25,498 nucleotides of DNA, taken from the IMG/VR virus record IMGVR_UViG_3300025128_000297, positions 1 through 25,498 of that record; one strand, 5' to 3'. Origin of the DNA: a virus. Below, in pieces: positions 6,119 through 13,126 of the stretch. Position 1 is the first letter of the stretch. Each line of letters begins with the position of its first letter. The translations under genes were made by a program, and so were the position numbers. Below the pieces are notes generated by a model that did not search any database, was not told the DNA's origin, and was given only the letters and a program-made list of their open reading frames with translations.

Positions 6119-7039
6119 ATGGCAATATCAAGAGCACAGCTAGTTAAAGAACTAGAGCCAGGTTTGAATGCACTATTCGGCCTGGAGTACAAAAGGTATG
6201 AAAATCAGCATGCTGAGATTTATACTACAGAATCATCTGACAGAGCTTTCGAAGAGGAAGTAATGTTAAGTGGTTTTGCAAACGCAGACGTAAAAGCAGA
6301 AGGTCAAGGAATTGCGTACGACGACGCGCAAGAAACTTACACTGCTAGATACACAATGGAAACGATCGCTTTAGCTTTCGCTATCACAGAAGAAGCAATA
6401 GAGGACAACCTTTATGACAGACTTTCTTCTAGATACACAAAAGCTTTAGCAAGATCTATGTCTAATGCTAAAGAAGTTAAAGGCGCAGCAGTCTTGAACA
6501 ATGGTTTACCGGGTATAGCCGCGGGAACTGCTTTTCAAACAGGTGACGGCGTTAACTTAATGGCTACTAATCACCCGACTATCGCGGGTACTGTAAGCAA
6601 TACTTTAGCAACACAAGCAGACTTAAACGAAACTTCATTAGAGCAGTCTTTGATTGACATCGCTGCAATGACTGATGAAAGAGGTTTAAGAATCGCAGCT
6701 AAAGGAGTTAAAATGATAATTCCTTCTGCGAATCAGTTCACTGCTGAAAGACTTATGAAGTCTCAAGGTAGAACTCAAACTGCTGATAATGACATCAATG
6801 CAATCAACAGCATGGGAATGATTCCTCAAGGTTACAGAGTGAATAATTTCTTAACTGACCCTGATTCATTCTACATTATCACTGACGTTCCAAACGGTAT
6901 GAAAATGTTCTCAAGAGCTCCATTGACAACTTCAATGGAAGGAGACTTTGATACTGGTAACGTAAGATACAAAGCTAGAGAAAGATACGCTTTCGGCGCA
7001 TCTGACTTTAGAGGTATCTTCGGTGTTGAAGGTGCGTAA
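6119..7039 (+). CDS. Major capsid protein (HK97-fold, Mu gpT-like), 306 aa
   Basis: The 306-residue protein shows the order expected of a HK97-fold capsid protein without an N-terminal prodomain. A helical N-arm (QLVKELEPGLNALFGLEYKR) leads to an E-loop region and a TYTARYTMETIALAFAITEE segment followed by EDNLYDRLSSRYTKALARSM (spine helix). Later come GVKMIIPSANQFTAERLMKS and an NNFLTDPDSFYIITDVPNGM A-domain strand. The segments around 'FAITEEAIEDN..YDRL' resemble the Mu-like gpT capsid family. It has a Shine-Dalgarno site (aggag, 6106-6110) and noticeably higher GC than the fibre and accessory genes, consistent with a highly expressed core gene. A hairpin follows directly. Confidence 0.88.
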   Translation: MAISRAQLVKELEPGLNALFGLEYKRYENQHAEIYTTESSDRAFEEEVMLSGFANADVKAEGQGIAYDDAQETYTARYTMETIALAFAITEEAIEDNLYDRLSSRYTKALARSMSNAKEVKGAAVLNNGLPGIAAGTAFQTGDGVNLMATNHPTIAGTVSNTLATQADLNETSLEQSLIDIAAMTDERGLRIAAKGVKMIIPSANQFTAERLMKSQGRTQTADNDINAINSMGMIPQGYRVNNFLTDPDSFYIITDVPNGMKMFSRAPLTTSMEGDFDTGNVRYKARERYAFGASDFRGIFGVEGA

Positions 7040-7057
7040 GCATAACTAAGTAATTTT

Positions 7058-7080
7058 GTGGCCGGACATAGTTCGGCCAC
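7058..7080 (+). terminator. Hairpin after capsid gene, possible terminator
   Basis: GTGGCCG (7058-7064) and CGGCCAC (7074-7080) form a perfect 7-bp GC-rich stem with a 9-base loop, 19 bases after the capsid stop. The following bases (atttaaaaaataa) carry only a short T run, so termination on this strand would be weak or partial. It may instead protect the 3' end of the capsid message. The stem is clearly visible; the role is inferred. Confidence 0.6.
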
Positions 7081-7106
7081 ATTTAAAAAATAACATGGTG
7101 GGATTC

Positions 7107-7367
7107 ATGAAAACATTCACAGTTACAATATGGGCATACGATCATTACGCAAAATTTAATGTTTCTGCGGAAGATAATGCTATTTCTCTTGAAAAAGCAA
7201 TCCTTGACAAACTAGGAGAAAAAAGTATAAACTGGGAATATCTTGGTAATTCATATGATAACCGAGTAAACAGAATAACCTATGAGGAGGTTGTTGATGA
7301 TACAAGACCTATACAAACAAAAAAGGTCCTTGGAGTTGAAGTGGGAACAGGAGCATCTGGATCATGA
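7107..7367 (+). CDS. Hypothetical protein, 86 aa
   Basis: I take ATG 7107 as the start because ggtggga lies just upstream. The in-frame ATG at 7095 has no ribosome site, and a TTG at 7056 would lie in the terminator hairpin. The product begins MKTFTVTIWAYDHYAKFNVS, reads as a small alpha/beta domain through NWEYLGNSYDNRVNRITYEE, and ends in a Gly-rich tail. The last 71 bases overlap the next gene in another frame. It sits between capsid and virion protein genes. I do not recognise a family. The 'TVTIWAYDHYAKF..SAED...' pattern resembles small accessory proteins of marine phages but gives no function. Confidence 0.62.
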   Translation: MKTFTVTIWAYDHYAKFNVSAEDNAISLEKAILDKLGEKSINWEYLGNSYDNRVNRITYEEVVDDTRPIQTKKVLGVEVGTGASGS

Positions 7368-7506
7368 CAGATACACTCTTGAGATGGTCAGAATCGATGA
7401 CAAAGTTAAAGAAGTCATCACAAAGATCAAGCTGGAAGAAGCAGCTATTGCCCATAGACAGAATACTGTTGAAGGTGCAACTCCACAAGTTTCTGTAGCT
7501 TCTTAA
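7297..7506 (+). CDS. Short coiled-coil protein, 69 aa
   Basis: ATG 7297 follows a strong Shine-Dalgarno site (gaggagg, 7284-7290) by 6 bases, so I prefer it over the ATG at 7282, which lies in that site. The 69-residue product is a charged helix (MIQDLYKQKRSLELKWEQEH through KVKEVITKIKLEEAAIAHRQ) with coiled-coil heptads, then a short disordered tail. It overlaps the preceding gene by 71 bases in a different frame. The function is unknown. A small head-completion or chaperone-like coiled-coil protein would fit the position. Confidence 0.62.
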   Translation: MIQDLYKQKRSLELKWEQEHLDHDRYTLEMVRIDDKVKEVITKIKLEEAAIAHRQNTVEGATPQVSVAS

Positions 7507-7664
7507 TCAAAAGCTACATCGCTGAAATTGCATAAATACCTTAGGCTCTCTTGCACTCTACTAAAATCTAATATATAACTCTTATAACTATACAATTAAA
7601 TAGAGCACAGACGCGTATAGTCGACGGCCTAGAGACTGTGTTCGGAAACTAGGAGGATATAATT
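7507..7664 (+). promoter_or_regulatory. Intergenic region with promoter and structured leader
   Basis: This 158-base gap is the longest non-coding stretch in the window. It contains TTGCAC (7551-7556) and TATAAC (7574-7579) separated by exactly 17 bases, a plausible sigma70-type promoter with a good -10 and a weak -35. Downstream, AGCACAG (7604-7610) and CTGTGTT (7636-7642) can pair into a 7-bp stem, with one G-T pair, enclosing about 25 bases that include the palindrome GTCGAC. An aggagg Shine-Dalgarno site (7651-7656) then precedes ATG 7665. The transcript would thus have a structured 5' leader. Promoter use is inferred. Confidence 0.5.
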
Positions 7665-8069
7665 ATGGCAAATACTACATTCACAGGACCAGTCCGATCG
7701 GAAAATGGTTTTGAAAACGTAACAAAAAACACAACTACAGGTGCATTTACATCTAATGCAGCTTATGGAAAAACTATTAGAGGCGGTGTTCAATCTTTAT
7801 CAGGAGCAGGTGCAGTTGATCTAACTAACCTAATAACTGAAGTAACTACTACTGGAGCTGATGCATTAACTTTAGCTGATGGTACAACTTCAGGACAAAT
7901 CAAAATCATTAACATGATTGTTGATGGTGGAGATGGAACTTTAACTCCAGCTACTTTTGCAAACGGAACTACAATTACTTTCGATGCAGTAGGAGAGTCA
8001 GCTACTTTAGTTTGGAACAGCACTGTTGGTTGGGTTGCAACTTCGACAGTTGGTGCAACAATAGCGTAA
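7665..8069 (+). CDS. Small virion structural protein, 134 aa
   Basis: A 134-residue, low-charge, Thr/Gly/Ala-rich beta protein has a strong aggagg ribosome site and its own predicted promoter, implying high expression. The N-terminus (MANTTFTGPVRSENGFENVT) and the C-terminal SATLVWNSTVGWVATSTVGA are patterns I recall from particle-associated proteins of marine phages. The product may be a head fibre, decoration or whisker-like protein. No enzymatic motif is seen. A UUCG hairpin follows the stop, so this gene may form its own transcription unit. Confidence 0.72.
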   Translation: MANTTFTGPVRSENGFENVTKNTTTGAFTSNAAYGKTIRGGVQSLSGAGAVDLTNLITEVTTTGADALTLADGTTSGQIKIINMIVDGGDGTLTPATFANGTTITFDAVGESATLVWNSTVGWVATSTVGATIA

Positions 8070-8081
8070 TAATTAATTTAG

Positions 8082-8099
8082 TGTGGGCTTCGGCCCACA
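8082..8099 (+). terminator. UUCG-tetraloop hairpin, possible terminator
   Basis: TGTGGGC (8082-8088) and GCCCACA (8093-8099) form a perfect 7-bp stem closed by the extra-stable C(UUCG)G tetraloop, 12 bases after the stop of the preceding gene. It is followed by taaatttta, a short and imperfect T tract. This looks like an intrinsic terminator or an mRNA 3'-end stabiliser. The structure is certain; termination efficiency is not. Confidence 0.68.
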
Positions 8100-8121
8100 T
8101 AAATTTTAGGAGAATAAAATT

Positions 8122-8451
8122 ATGTCAATAACATCAAAAGTTAGACAATCAGTAATTCTAGCAGCAGATGGACAAGTACAGGCATTAGTAGGTGGTTCAG
8201 CAGCCAACATTACTAAAGCAAATATTATGACTGTGTTTGCTCAATCAAGTGCAGCTGATGCTGAAATTAAACTTTACAATGAAATAGGAAGTGGTGTAAC
8301 TGCTTCTAAATTAATTTTTCATGGTAAGTTTGGTACAGCAGCTAATCATGTGCATGAATTTAAATTACCAGGAGCCGGTATTTATGCTGACACTGGAATA
8401 TATGCAGATTTAACTAACGTAGACTTTTTCTATATAGTCGGAACATTTTAG
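8122..8451 (+). CDS. Small structural protein, 109 aa
   Basis: This gene has a taggaga Shine-Dalgarno site (8107-8113) ahead of ATG 8122. The 109-residue product is beta-rich: SVILAADGQVQALVGG, NIMTVFAQSSAADAEIKLYN, KLIFHGKFGTAANHVHEFKL, and a C-terminal LTNVDFFYIVGTF. It resembles a compact jelly-roll or Ig-like virion subunit. A second small beta protein of similar size, with comparable segment order (strand, AADxE-like turn, strand), lies at 24595-24930, so the two may be distant relatives. The role is inferred from the neighbourhood of capsid and neck genes. Confidence 0.68.
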   Translation: MSITSKVRQSVILAADGQVQALVGGSAANITKANIMTVFAQSSAADAEIKLYNEIGSGVTASKLIFHGKFGTAANHVHEFKLPGAGIYADTGIYADLTNVDFFYIVGTF

Positions 8452-8462
8452 AGGATTAGCCA

Positions 8463-9266
8463 ATGGCGAATACTACTTCCTCATCATATTCATTTGATCA
8501 GGATTTCTCAATAGATGAAATAATTGCAGATGCGTATGAACGTTTGGGTCTTGTAGGAACAGCAGGACACCAAATTAAAACTGCAAGAAGATCACTAAAT
8601 ATTTTATTTCAAGAATGGGGTAATAGAGGAATACATTTTTGGGAAGTAGGAAATACTAATGTTAACTTAGTTCAAGGTTCAACAACTAATATTGATGCTA
8701 CAGCTGAAGGATCTGGTGTTTACACTTTTTACAGAAATGCTACAGATGTGCCTGGAGGTGGTGAACCACCACAAGCTACAACAGTTCCAACAGCAAACGT
8801 TTATGGTATTTCAGATATCCTAAATGTTTCTTACAGACAAAACTATAACACAACAAATCAATCAGATATTGGATTAACTAAAGTTGCAAGAGATGCATAC
8901 GCTGCGACTGCAAACAAAGCATCGAGTGGAACACCATCACAATTTTGGGTACAAAGATTTATAGATAAAGTTACACTAACTATTTATCCTTTACCTAACT
9001 CAACTGCTGCATCAAATTTTTTAAATGTTTATTATGTTAGAAGAATACAGGATGCAGGAGCATATACTAACGCAAGTGATACACCTTTTAGATTTGTACC
9101 ATGTATGGTTTCAGGACTATCATATTATTTATCTATGAAGTTTGCACCACAAAGAACACAGGAGATGAAGTTGTTGTACGAGGATGAATTAGCTAGAGCA
9201 TTATCTGAAGATGGTTCTGCAGCTAGCACATTTATCACTCCGAAGACATACTATCCAAACGTATAA
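8463..9266 (+). CDS. Head-tail adaptor, P22 gp4-like, 267 aa
   Basis: The N-terminal part (SIDEIIADAYERLGLVGTAG, then ARRSLNILFQEWGNRGIHFW) matches the layout of P22-type tail accessory factor gp4. That layout has an initial helix with 'A..RLG', a loop, then a 'LN.L..EW...G' helix. These proteins bind beneath the portal and close the packaged head. The middle is beta-rich (NVYGISDILNVSYRQNY, FWVQRFIDKVTLTIYPLP). The C-terminal helical part (FVPCMVSGLSYYLSMKFAPQ, then EMKLLYEDELARALSEDGSA) is also typical of adaptor proteins. A gaggatt Shine-Dalgarno site precedes ATG 8463. Family assignment is from recalled pattern, with good contextual support. Confidence 0.74.
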   Translation: MANTTSSSYSFDQDFSIDEIIADAYERLGLVGTAGHQIKTARRSLNILFQEWGNRGIHFWEVGNTNVNLVQGSTTNIDATAEGSGVYTFYRNATDVPGGGEPPQATTVPTANVYGISDILNVSYRQNYNTTNQSDIGLTKVARDAYAATANKASSGTPSQFWVQRFIDKVTLTIYPLPNSTAASNFLNVYYVRRIQDAGAYTNASDTPFRFVPCMVSGLSYYLSMKFAPQRTQEMKLLYEDELARALSEDGSAASTFITPKTYYPNV

Positions 9267-9835
9267 TGGCTAGATTTGCAAAAGGTAGTAGAGCATTAGC
9301 AATATCTGATAGATCAGGAGCCGCATTTCCATATAGAGAAATGGTAAAAGAATGGACTGGTGCTTGGGTACATATTTCTGAATTTGAACCTAAACAACCA
9401 CAATTAGAACCACATCCTGTAGGAGCGGACCCACAAGGATTACAACATGCAAGACCTGCAAGAGTAGAATTTCCTGTTTTAGATATTTTACCGAATAATC
9501 CTTTTCAAACATATCAAGTAGGTTCACCTATTGTAAACGTTTTGTTACCTGGTCATGGTTATGAAACTGGTGATGTAAAAAGATTTAGAGGTTCACCAGG
9601 AACAGCAGGTACTTTTAGTACTCCAAAAGGAGTAGGAGGAATAACAGGATCTACAATTGCAAAAGCTGCTGGATATACTATAACTGTAGGAAAATATATT
9701 AATGGTGCTATAAATACCAATGGAACAAACGGAACAGATTGGTTTCATTTTAGTGCTGACACAAACGCAACAAGTGTTGTAAACGGAGGAGGAGGATATC
9801 CAGTCTCAGTTGGACCGGTAACCTTAGAAGCATAA
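9266..9835 (+). CDS. Conserved virion protein, 189 aa
   Basis: The start ATG shares a base with the upstream stop. The product begins MARFAKGSRALAISDRSGAA and continues FPYREMVKEWTGAWVHISEF. I recall this opening from a conserved structural protein of marine phages that lies between two adaptor genes. The next stretch is Pro-rich, followed by NNPFQTYQVGSPIVNVLLPG and Gly/Thr/Asn-rich beta repeats to the end. This region could be an exposed loop or collar ornament. No enzymatic motif is seen. It is likely part of the neck or tail. Confidence 0.7.
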   Translation: MARFAKGSRALAISDRSGAAFPYREMVKEWTGAWVHISEFEPKQPQLEPHPVGADPQGLQHARPARVEFPVLDILPNNPFQTYQVGSPIVNVLLPGHGYETGDVKRFRGSPGTAGTFSTPKGVGGITGSTIAKAAGYTITVGKYINGAINTNGTNGTDWFHFSADTNATSVVNGGGGYPVSVGPVTLEA

Positions 9836-10569
9836 TGGCAGGATATACATACGCAACTTTAACAGATGATATTAGAAACTACACAGAAGTAGATGCAAAC
9901 GTATTTACCGCTGCTGTTATAAATAGATTTATAGAAAACGCAGAACACAGAATTAATTTAGATGTTCCTATGGATTCTGATAGAATTATGGCACAAGGAC
10001 AGTTTGCACAAAACTTTAATAGTATAACAGTGCCAACAAAAACTTTATTTGTTAGAGGTGTGCAAGTATTTAATTCAACATCCGCTACTACTGATCAAGG
10101 ATTTTGGTTAGAGAGACGTGATCAAACTTTTATTACTGAGTATGTTGGAGAAGCAACAGGTCCCTCAGGTGGATCTACAGGACAAAATGTTAAAGGATTA
10201 CCTAAATATTATTCTATGTTTGGTGGTGCTACTACAGGAGTAGACACAGCCACTTCTGGGGCTATATTTGTAGCTCCAACACCTGATCAAAATTATCAAT
10301 ATATTATCCATTATAATGCTCAACCTACAGGTCTAGAAACTAATACAGCTGGTACGTATGTTAGTAATTACTTTCCACAAGGATTATTATATGCATGTTT
10401 AGTAGAGGCATTTATGTTTTTAAAAGGTCCAACAGATATGTTGACACTATACGAAAATAGATATAAAACAGAGTTACAAAAGTTTGCAGCAATGCAAATT
10501 GGAAGAAGAAGACGAGACGATTACACGGATGGTACACTAAGAATTCCAATCGAGTCACCGCCTCAGTAA
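9835..10569 (+). CDS. Putative tail/neck adaptor protein, 244 aa
   Basis: The gene is translationally coupled to the preceding one (TAATG). The N-terminal helix pattern (TLTDDIRNYTEVDANVFTAA, then VINRFIENAEHRINLDVP) and the C-terminal helices (FPQGLLYACLVEAFMFLKGP, then LYENRYKTELQKFAAMQIGR) resemble head-tail adaptor or tail tubular proteins of podoviruses (T7 gp11-like or P22-neck-like). A beta-rich middle lies between them. The basic GRRRRDDYTD motif near the end could contact the portal or DNA. Position directly after the gp4-like gene supports a neck role. The exact family is uncertain. Confidence 0.68.
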   Translation: MAGYTYATLTDDIRNYTEVDANVFTAAVINRFIENAEHRINLDVPMDSDRIMAQGQFAQNFNSITVPTKTLFVRGVQVFNSTSATTDQGFWLERRDQTFITEYVGEATGPSGGSTGQNVKGLPKYYSMFGGATTGVDTATSGAIFVAPTPDQNYQYIIHYNAQPTGLETNTAGTYVSNYFPQGLLYACLVEAFMFLKGPTDMLTLYENRYKTELQKFAAMQIGRRRRDDYTDGTLRIPIESPPQ

Positions 10570-10585
10570 TTAGGAGAAAAATATT

Positions 10586-11023
10586 ATGGCAATAACATCG
10601 GCAGTATGTAACAGTTTTAAAACAGAAGTTTTACAAGGCTTACATAATTTTACAGCGTCGTCTGGAAACACTTTTAAAATAGCTTTATACACAAGTAGTG
10701 CTACTTTAAATAAATCAACTACAGCTTACAGTACATCAAACGAAATTACTAACACATCAGGTTCAGCTTATAGTGCAGGTGGTGCAACACTTACAAGTGT
10801 AACTCCAGCTTTATCAACTGACACAGCTTGTTGTGATTTTGCAGACGTTAGTTTTACTTCTGCTTCATTCACAGCAAACGGATGTTTAATTTATAATGAT
10901 ACAAACTCTGATAGAGCAGTTTGTGCAATCGCATTTGGTGGAGACAAAACTGTATCAAGTGGAACTTTTACAATTCAATTTCCAACAGCAGACGCATCTA
11001 ACGCAATCCTTCGTATAGCATAA
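10586..11023 (+). CDS. Structural protein, 145 aa, beta-rich
   Basis: A 145-residue protein lies behind a taggaga ribosome site (10570-10576). It opens MAITSAVCNSFKTEVLQGLH, then TFKIALYTSSATLNKSTTAY, and continues with Ser/Thr/Ala-rich beta strands. Cys-Cys in TACCDFADVSF and further Cys residues could form disulfides, although phage proteins fold in the cytoplasm. I recall 'FKIALYTSSATL...TTAYSTTNE' proteins across many phages as tail or virion components. I assign a structural role only. Confidence 0.7.
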   Translation: MAITSAVCNSFKTEVLQGLHNFTASSGNTFKIALYTSSATLNKSTTAYSTSNEITNTSGSAYSAGGATLTSVTPALSTDTACCDFADVSFTSASFTANGCLIYNDTNSDRAVCAIAFGGDKTVSSGTFTIQFPTADASNAILRIA

Positions 11024-11036
11024 GGAGGAATTCCTT

Positions 11037-12041
11037 ATGTCTACATCAGTTTGGGGTGGAGATAGTCCTTCAGTAGCCTGGAATGAAAATTCTTGGGAAT
11101 CTAACGTTCTTACTGTTACTTTAACTGGTGTATCAACTACATCTAGTGTAGGTGAATTAACAGCATTTCCAGAACAAGGTTGGGGTGGAGCCCAATGGGG
11201 AAATGATGGTTGGGGTGTAAATTATTCTGTTTTACCTACGGGTTTAAATATTACTTCAAGTCTTGGAACTGTTTTAGCAGAACAATTTATAGACGCTCCA
11301 TTAACAGGTCTTAGTACCACATCTTCTTTAGGATCACTAACTTTTGATTTAAACACTATTGCAGCACCAACAGGTGTTAACGCAACAACAGAACTTGGAA
11401 GTTTTGACAATGCCGGTACTTTAGTTGGTTGGGGTAGAAATGGTTGGGGTGAAGAACCTTATGGAGATTCATTTAATAAATTAGAACAACCAGCCGGAGT
11501 TAGTGCAACAGGTAGTGTTGGTTCTTTAGGTTTTGATTTAACTTCTGTAATATCTACAACAGGAGTTAGTGCAACAACCAGTATTGGTTCTTTAACTTTT
11601 GTTATAGATTCTACACCTGTCATAACAGGTGTTACCACAACTGCTAGTGTAGGAAGTATCGCTCCAGCCGATGTTATGGGATTAACTGGAGTATCCGCAA
11701 CTGCTAGTGTAGGAAGTATCGCTCCAGCCGATGTTATGGGACTAACAGGAGTGTCTGCAACATCTTCTATAGGAGATGTAGAAATAACAAGAGAGGAAAT
11801 TGTAATTCCTACGGGACAATCTTTAACAAGTAATTTAGGTTCTCTTACATTAGAAATAGGAGTCCCATTAACAGGAGTCTCATCAACAGCAAGCACAGGG
11901 TCTATTACACCTGCAGATGTTGTGGGATTAACAGGAGTACAAGCAACAACAAGTGTCGGTGATTCTGGATTAATTCTTCAATATTACAGAACATTAACAC
12001 CTAAAGTTAGCTCAGGTTATACAATAAAAACACCTGCATAA
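11037..12041 (+). CDS. Repeat-containing tail protein, 334 aa
   Basis: The gene has an aaggagg ribosome site (11022-11028) upstream. The protein has about a dozen copies of a short unit of the form TGVSATTSVGS, spaced mostly 18-22 residues apart from about residue 30 to 309, likely beta-strand repeats. Interspersed are three Trp/Gly-rich segments: SVWGGDSPSVAWNENSW near 4-20, GWGGAQWGNDGWGVNYS near 48-64, and GWGRNGWGEEPYGDS near 131-145. Residues about 201-240 contain a near-exact duplication of a 20-residue block. The ordered beta repeats suggest an extended tail or fibre shaft. It is upstream of two fibre genes. No catalytic motif is seen. Confidence 0.68.
   Translation: MSTSVWGGDSPSVAWNENSWESNVLTVTLTGVSTTSSVGELTAFPEQGWGGAQWGNDGWGVNYSVLPTGLNITSSLGTVLAEQFIDAPLTGLSTTSSLGSLTFDLNTIAAPTGVNATTELGSFDNAGTLVGWGRNGWGEEPYGDSFNKLEQPAGVSATGSVGSLGFDLTSVISTTGVSATTSIGSLTFVIDSTPVITGVTTTASVGSIAPADVMGLTGVSATASVGSIAPADVMGLTGVSATSSIGDVEITREEIVIPTGQSLTSNLGSLTLEIGVPLTGVSSTASTGSITPADVVGLTGVQATTSVGDSGLILQYYRTLTPKVSSGYTIKTPA
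11641..11760 (+). repeat. 60-bp tandem duplication within tail repeat gene
   Basis: Bases 11641-11700 and 11701-11760 are two adjacent 60-bp units. The first 41 bases of each are identical, and only a few third-position-type changes occur in the remaining 19. The unit encodes 20 residues (VGSIAPADVMGLTGVSATAS in circular register), so the reading frame is kept. Near identity at the DNA level points to a recent duplication rather than selection on protein alone. Confidence 0.9.
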
Positions 12042-12047
12042 TTATAA

Positions 12048-12076
12048 TTGACTTTATAATAAATAGATAATATAAA
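12048..12076 (+). promoter_or_regulatory. Sigma70-like promoter ahead of fibre gene
   Basis: TTGACT (12048-12053) and TATAAA (12071-12076) are separated by exactly 17 bases, each differing from the consensus at one position. They lie in the 61-base gap before the S74 fibre gene, followed by a taggag Shine-Dalgarno site (12088-12093). This is among the best promoter matches in the window. AT-rich sequence can give such matches by chance, so use is inferred. Confidence 0.62.
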
Positions 12077-12102
12077 ATAACACTTATTAGGAGTATAAAA
12101 GT

Positions 12103-13125
12103 ATGGCATCAACATTTTCAGACTTAGGAATAGAACTAATGGCAACCGGCGAAAACGCTGGTACATGGGGAACAAAAACAAACGCTAATTTAAATCTTAT
12201 AGAACAACTTACAGGTGGTCACCTAGAAGTATCAATTGCAGGTGGTGCACAAACTACAGCCTTAGATATAGATAATGGTGCTTTAACAGGTACTGCTCAA
12301 CAAAGAGTTTTAGAATTAACAGGAACAATTACAGGAAATCAAATTGTTACATTTCCTGTTAACACAGAAAATTTTTATTTTATAAAAAACGGCACTTCAG
12401 GTGCTTACACAGTACAATTGAAAGCAGCATCAGGAAGTGGTGCTACAGTTACTTATTCAACAACTGATAAAGGTTGGAAAATTATTTATCTTGATGGTGT
12501 TGCAACAAATACTGGACTTTATCAACTTAATGATAATTTATCAGGTTTAAAAGTTGGAACAGATGTACAAGCCTATGATGCACAATTAGCCGACGTTGCG
12601 GGTTTAGCTGTAACTGACGGAGGTTTTATTGTTGGTGACGGTTCTAATTTTGTTTTAGAAACTGGCGCTACTGCAAGAACTTCAATAGGGTTAGGTACTT
12701 CTTCAGATGTTCAATTTAATGATCAACAAGTAGATTCTTTAGGAGTAGGAACTGCTGCATCAGGAACTACTGGAGAAATAAGAGCTACTAATGACGTAAC
12801 AGCTTTCTATTCTTCTGACATTGCACTTAAAGAAAATATTACAAACATACCTAATCCATTAGACGCACTTAAAAAGTTAAATGGAGTTTTATTTGATTGG
12901 AAAAAAGAATACATTGATAACAGAGGTGGTGAAGATGGCTACTTCGTTAGAAAAAAAGATGTAGGTGTTATAGCTCAAGAAGTAGAAAAAGTTTTACCTG
13001 AAGCGGTTGCACAAAGACCGGATGGTGTTAAAGCAGTTAAATATGACAGACTTACTTGTCTATTGATTGAAGCAGTAAAACAATTACAAGACAAGGTAGA
13101 CAGTTTATCAAATAAGGGGAAATAA
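12103..13125 (+). CDS. Tail fibre with S74 intramolecular chaperone, 340 aa
   Basis: The N-terminal 150 residues (SDLGIELMATGENAGTWGTK and on) match a fibre/baseplate attachment region common in marine phages. A beta-rich shaft follows. The last ~100 residues are a peptidase S74 intramolecular chaperone domain: SSDIALKENITNIPNPLDAL with Ser238-Asp239 at the predicted self-cleavage site, then KLNGVLFDWKKE, DVGVIAQEVEKVLPEAV, VKYDRLTCLLIEAVKQLQDK. In endosialidase, K5 lyase and similar fibres this domain drives trimer folding and is then cut off before the Ser. The catalytic Ser-Asp and the LKxN motif are present, so cleavage is likely. It has its own predicted promoter. It would be a host-recognition protein. 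Confidence 0.88.
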   Translation: MASTFSDLGIELMATGENAGTWGTKTNANLNLIEQLTGGHLEVSIAGGAQTTALDIDNGALTGTAQQRVLELTGTITGNQIVTFPVNTENFYFIKNGTSGAYTVQLKAASGSGATVTYSTTDKGWKIIYLDGVATNTGLYQLNDNLSGLKVGTDVQAYDAQLADVAGLAVTDGGFIVGDGSNFVLETGATARTSIGLGTSSDVQFNDQQVDSLGVGTAASGTTGEIRATNDVTAFYSSDIALKENITNIPNPLDALKKLNGVLFDWKKEYIDNRGGEDGYFVRKKDVGVIAQEVEKVLPEAVAQRPDGVKAVKYDRLTCLLIEAVKQLQDKVDSLSNKGK

Positions 13126-13126
13126 T

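Noticed and set aside
7056-7106. TTG start at 7056 for the small gene after the capsid gene
   Set aside because: It lies at the base of the GC-rich hairpin and would code through it. ATG 7107 has a better ribosome site.
7604-7642. tRNA or riboswitch in the intergenic stem region
   Set aside because: Only one short stem with a G-T pair is seen, with no T-arm, anticodon arm or known riboswitch core. It is reported only as a leader hairpin.
11641-11760. 60-bp direct repeat as an attachment site or CRISPR-like array
   Set aside because: Only two immediately adjacent copies with no spacer, in frame within a coding repeat. It is an internal gene duplication.
11222-11896. Minus-strand reading frames opposite the tail repeat gene
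   Set aside because: They mirror the repeat periodicity of the + strand gene and have no ribosome sites. All other genes are on the + strand.
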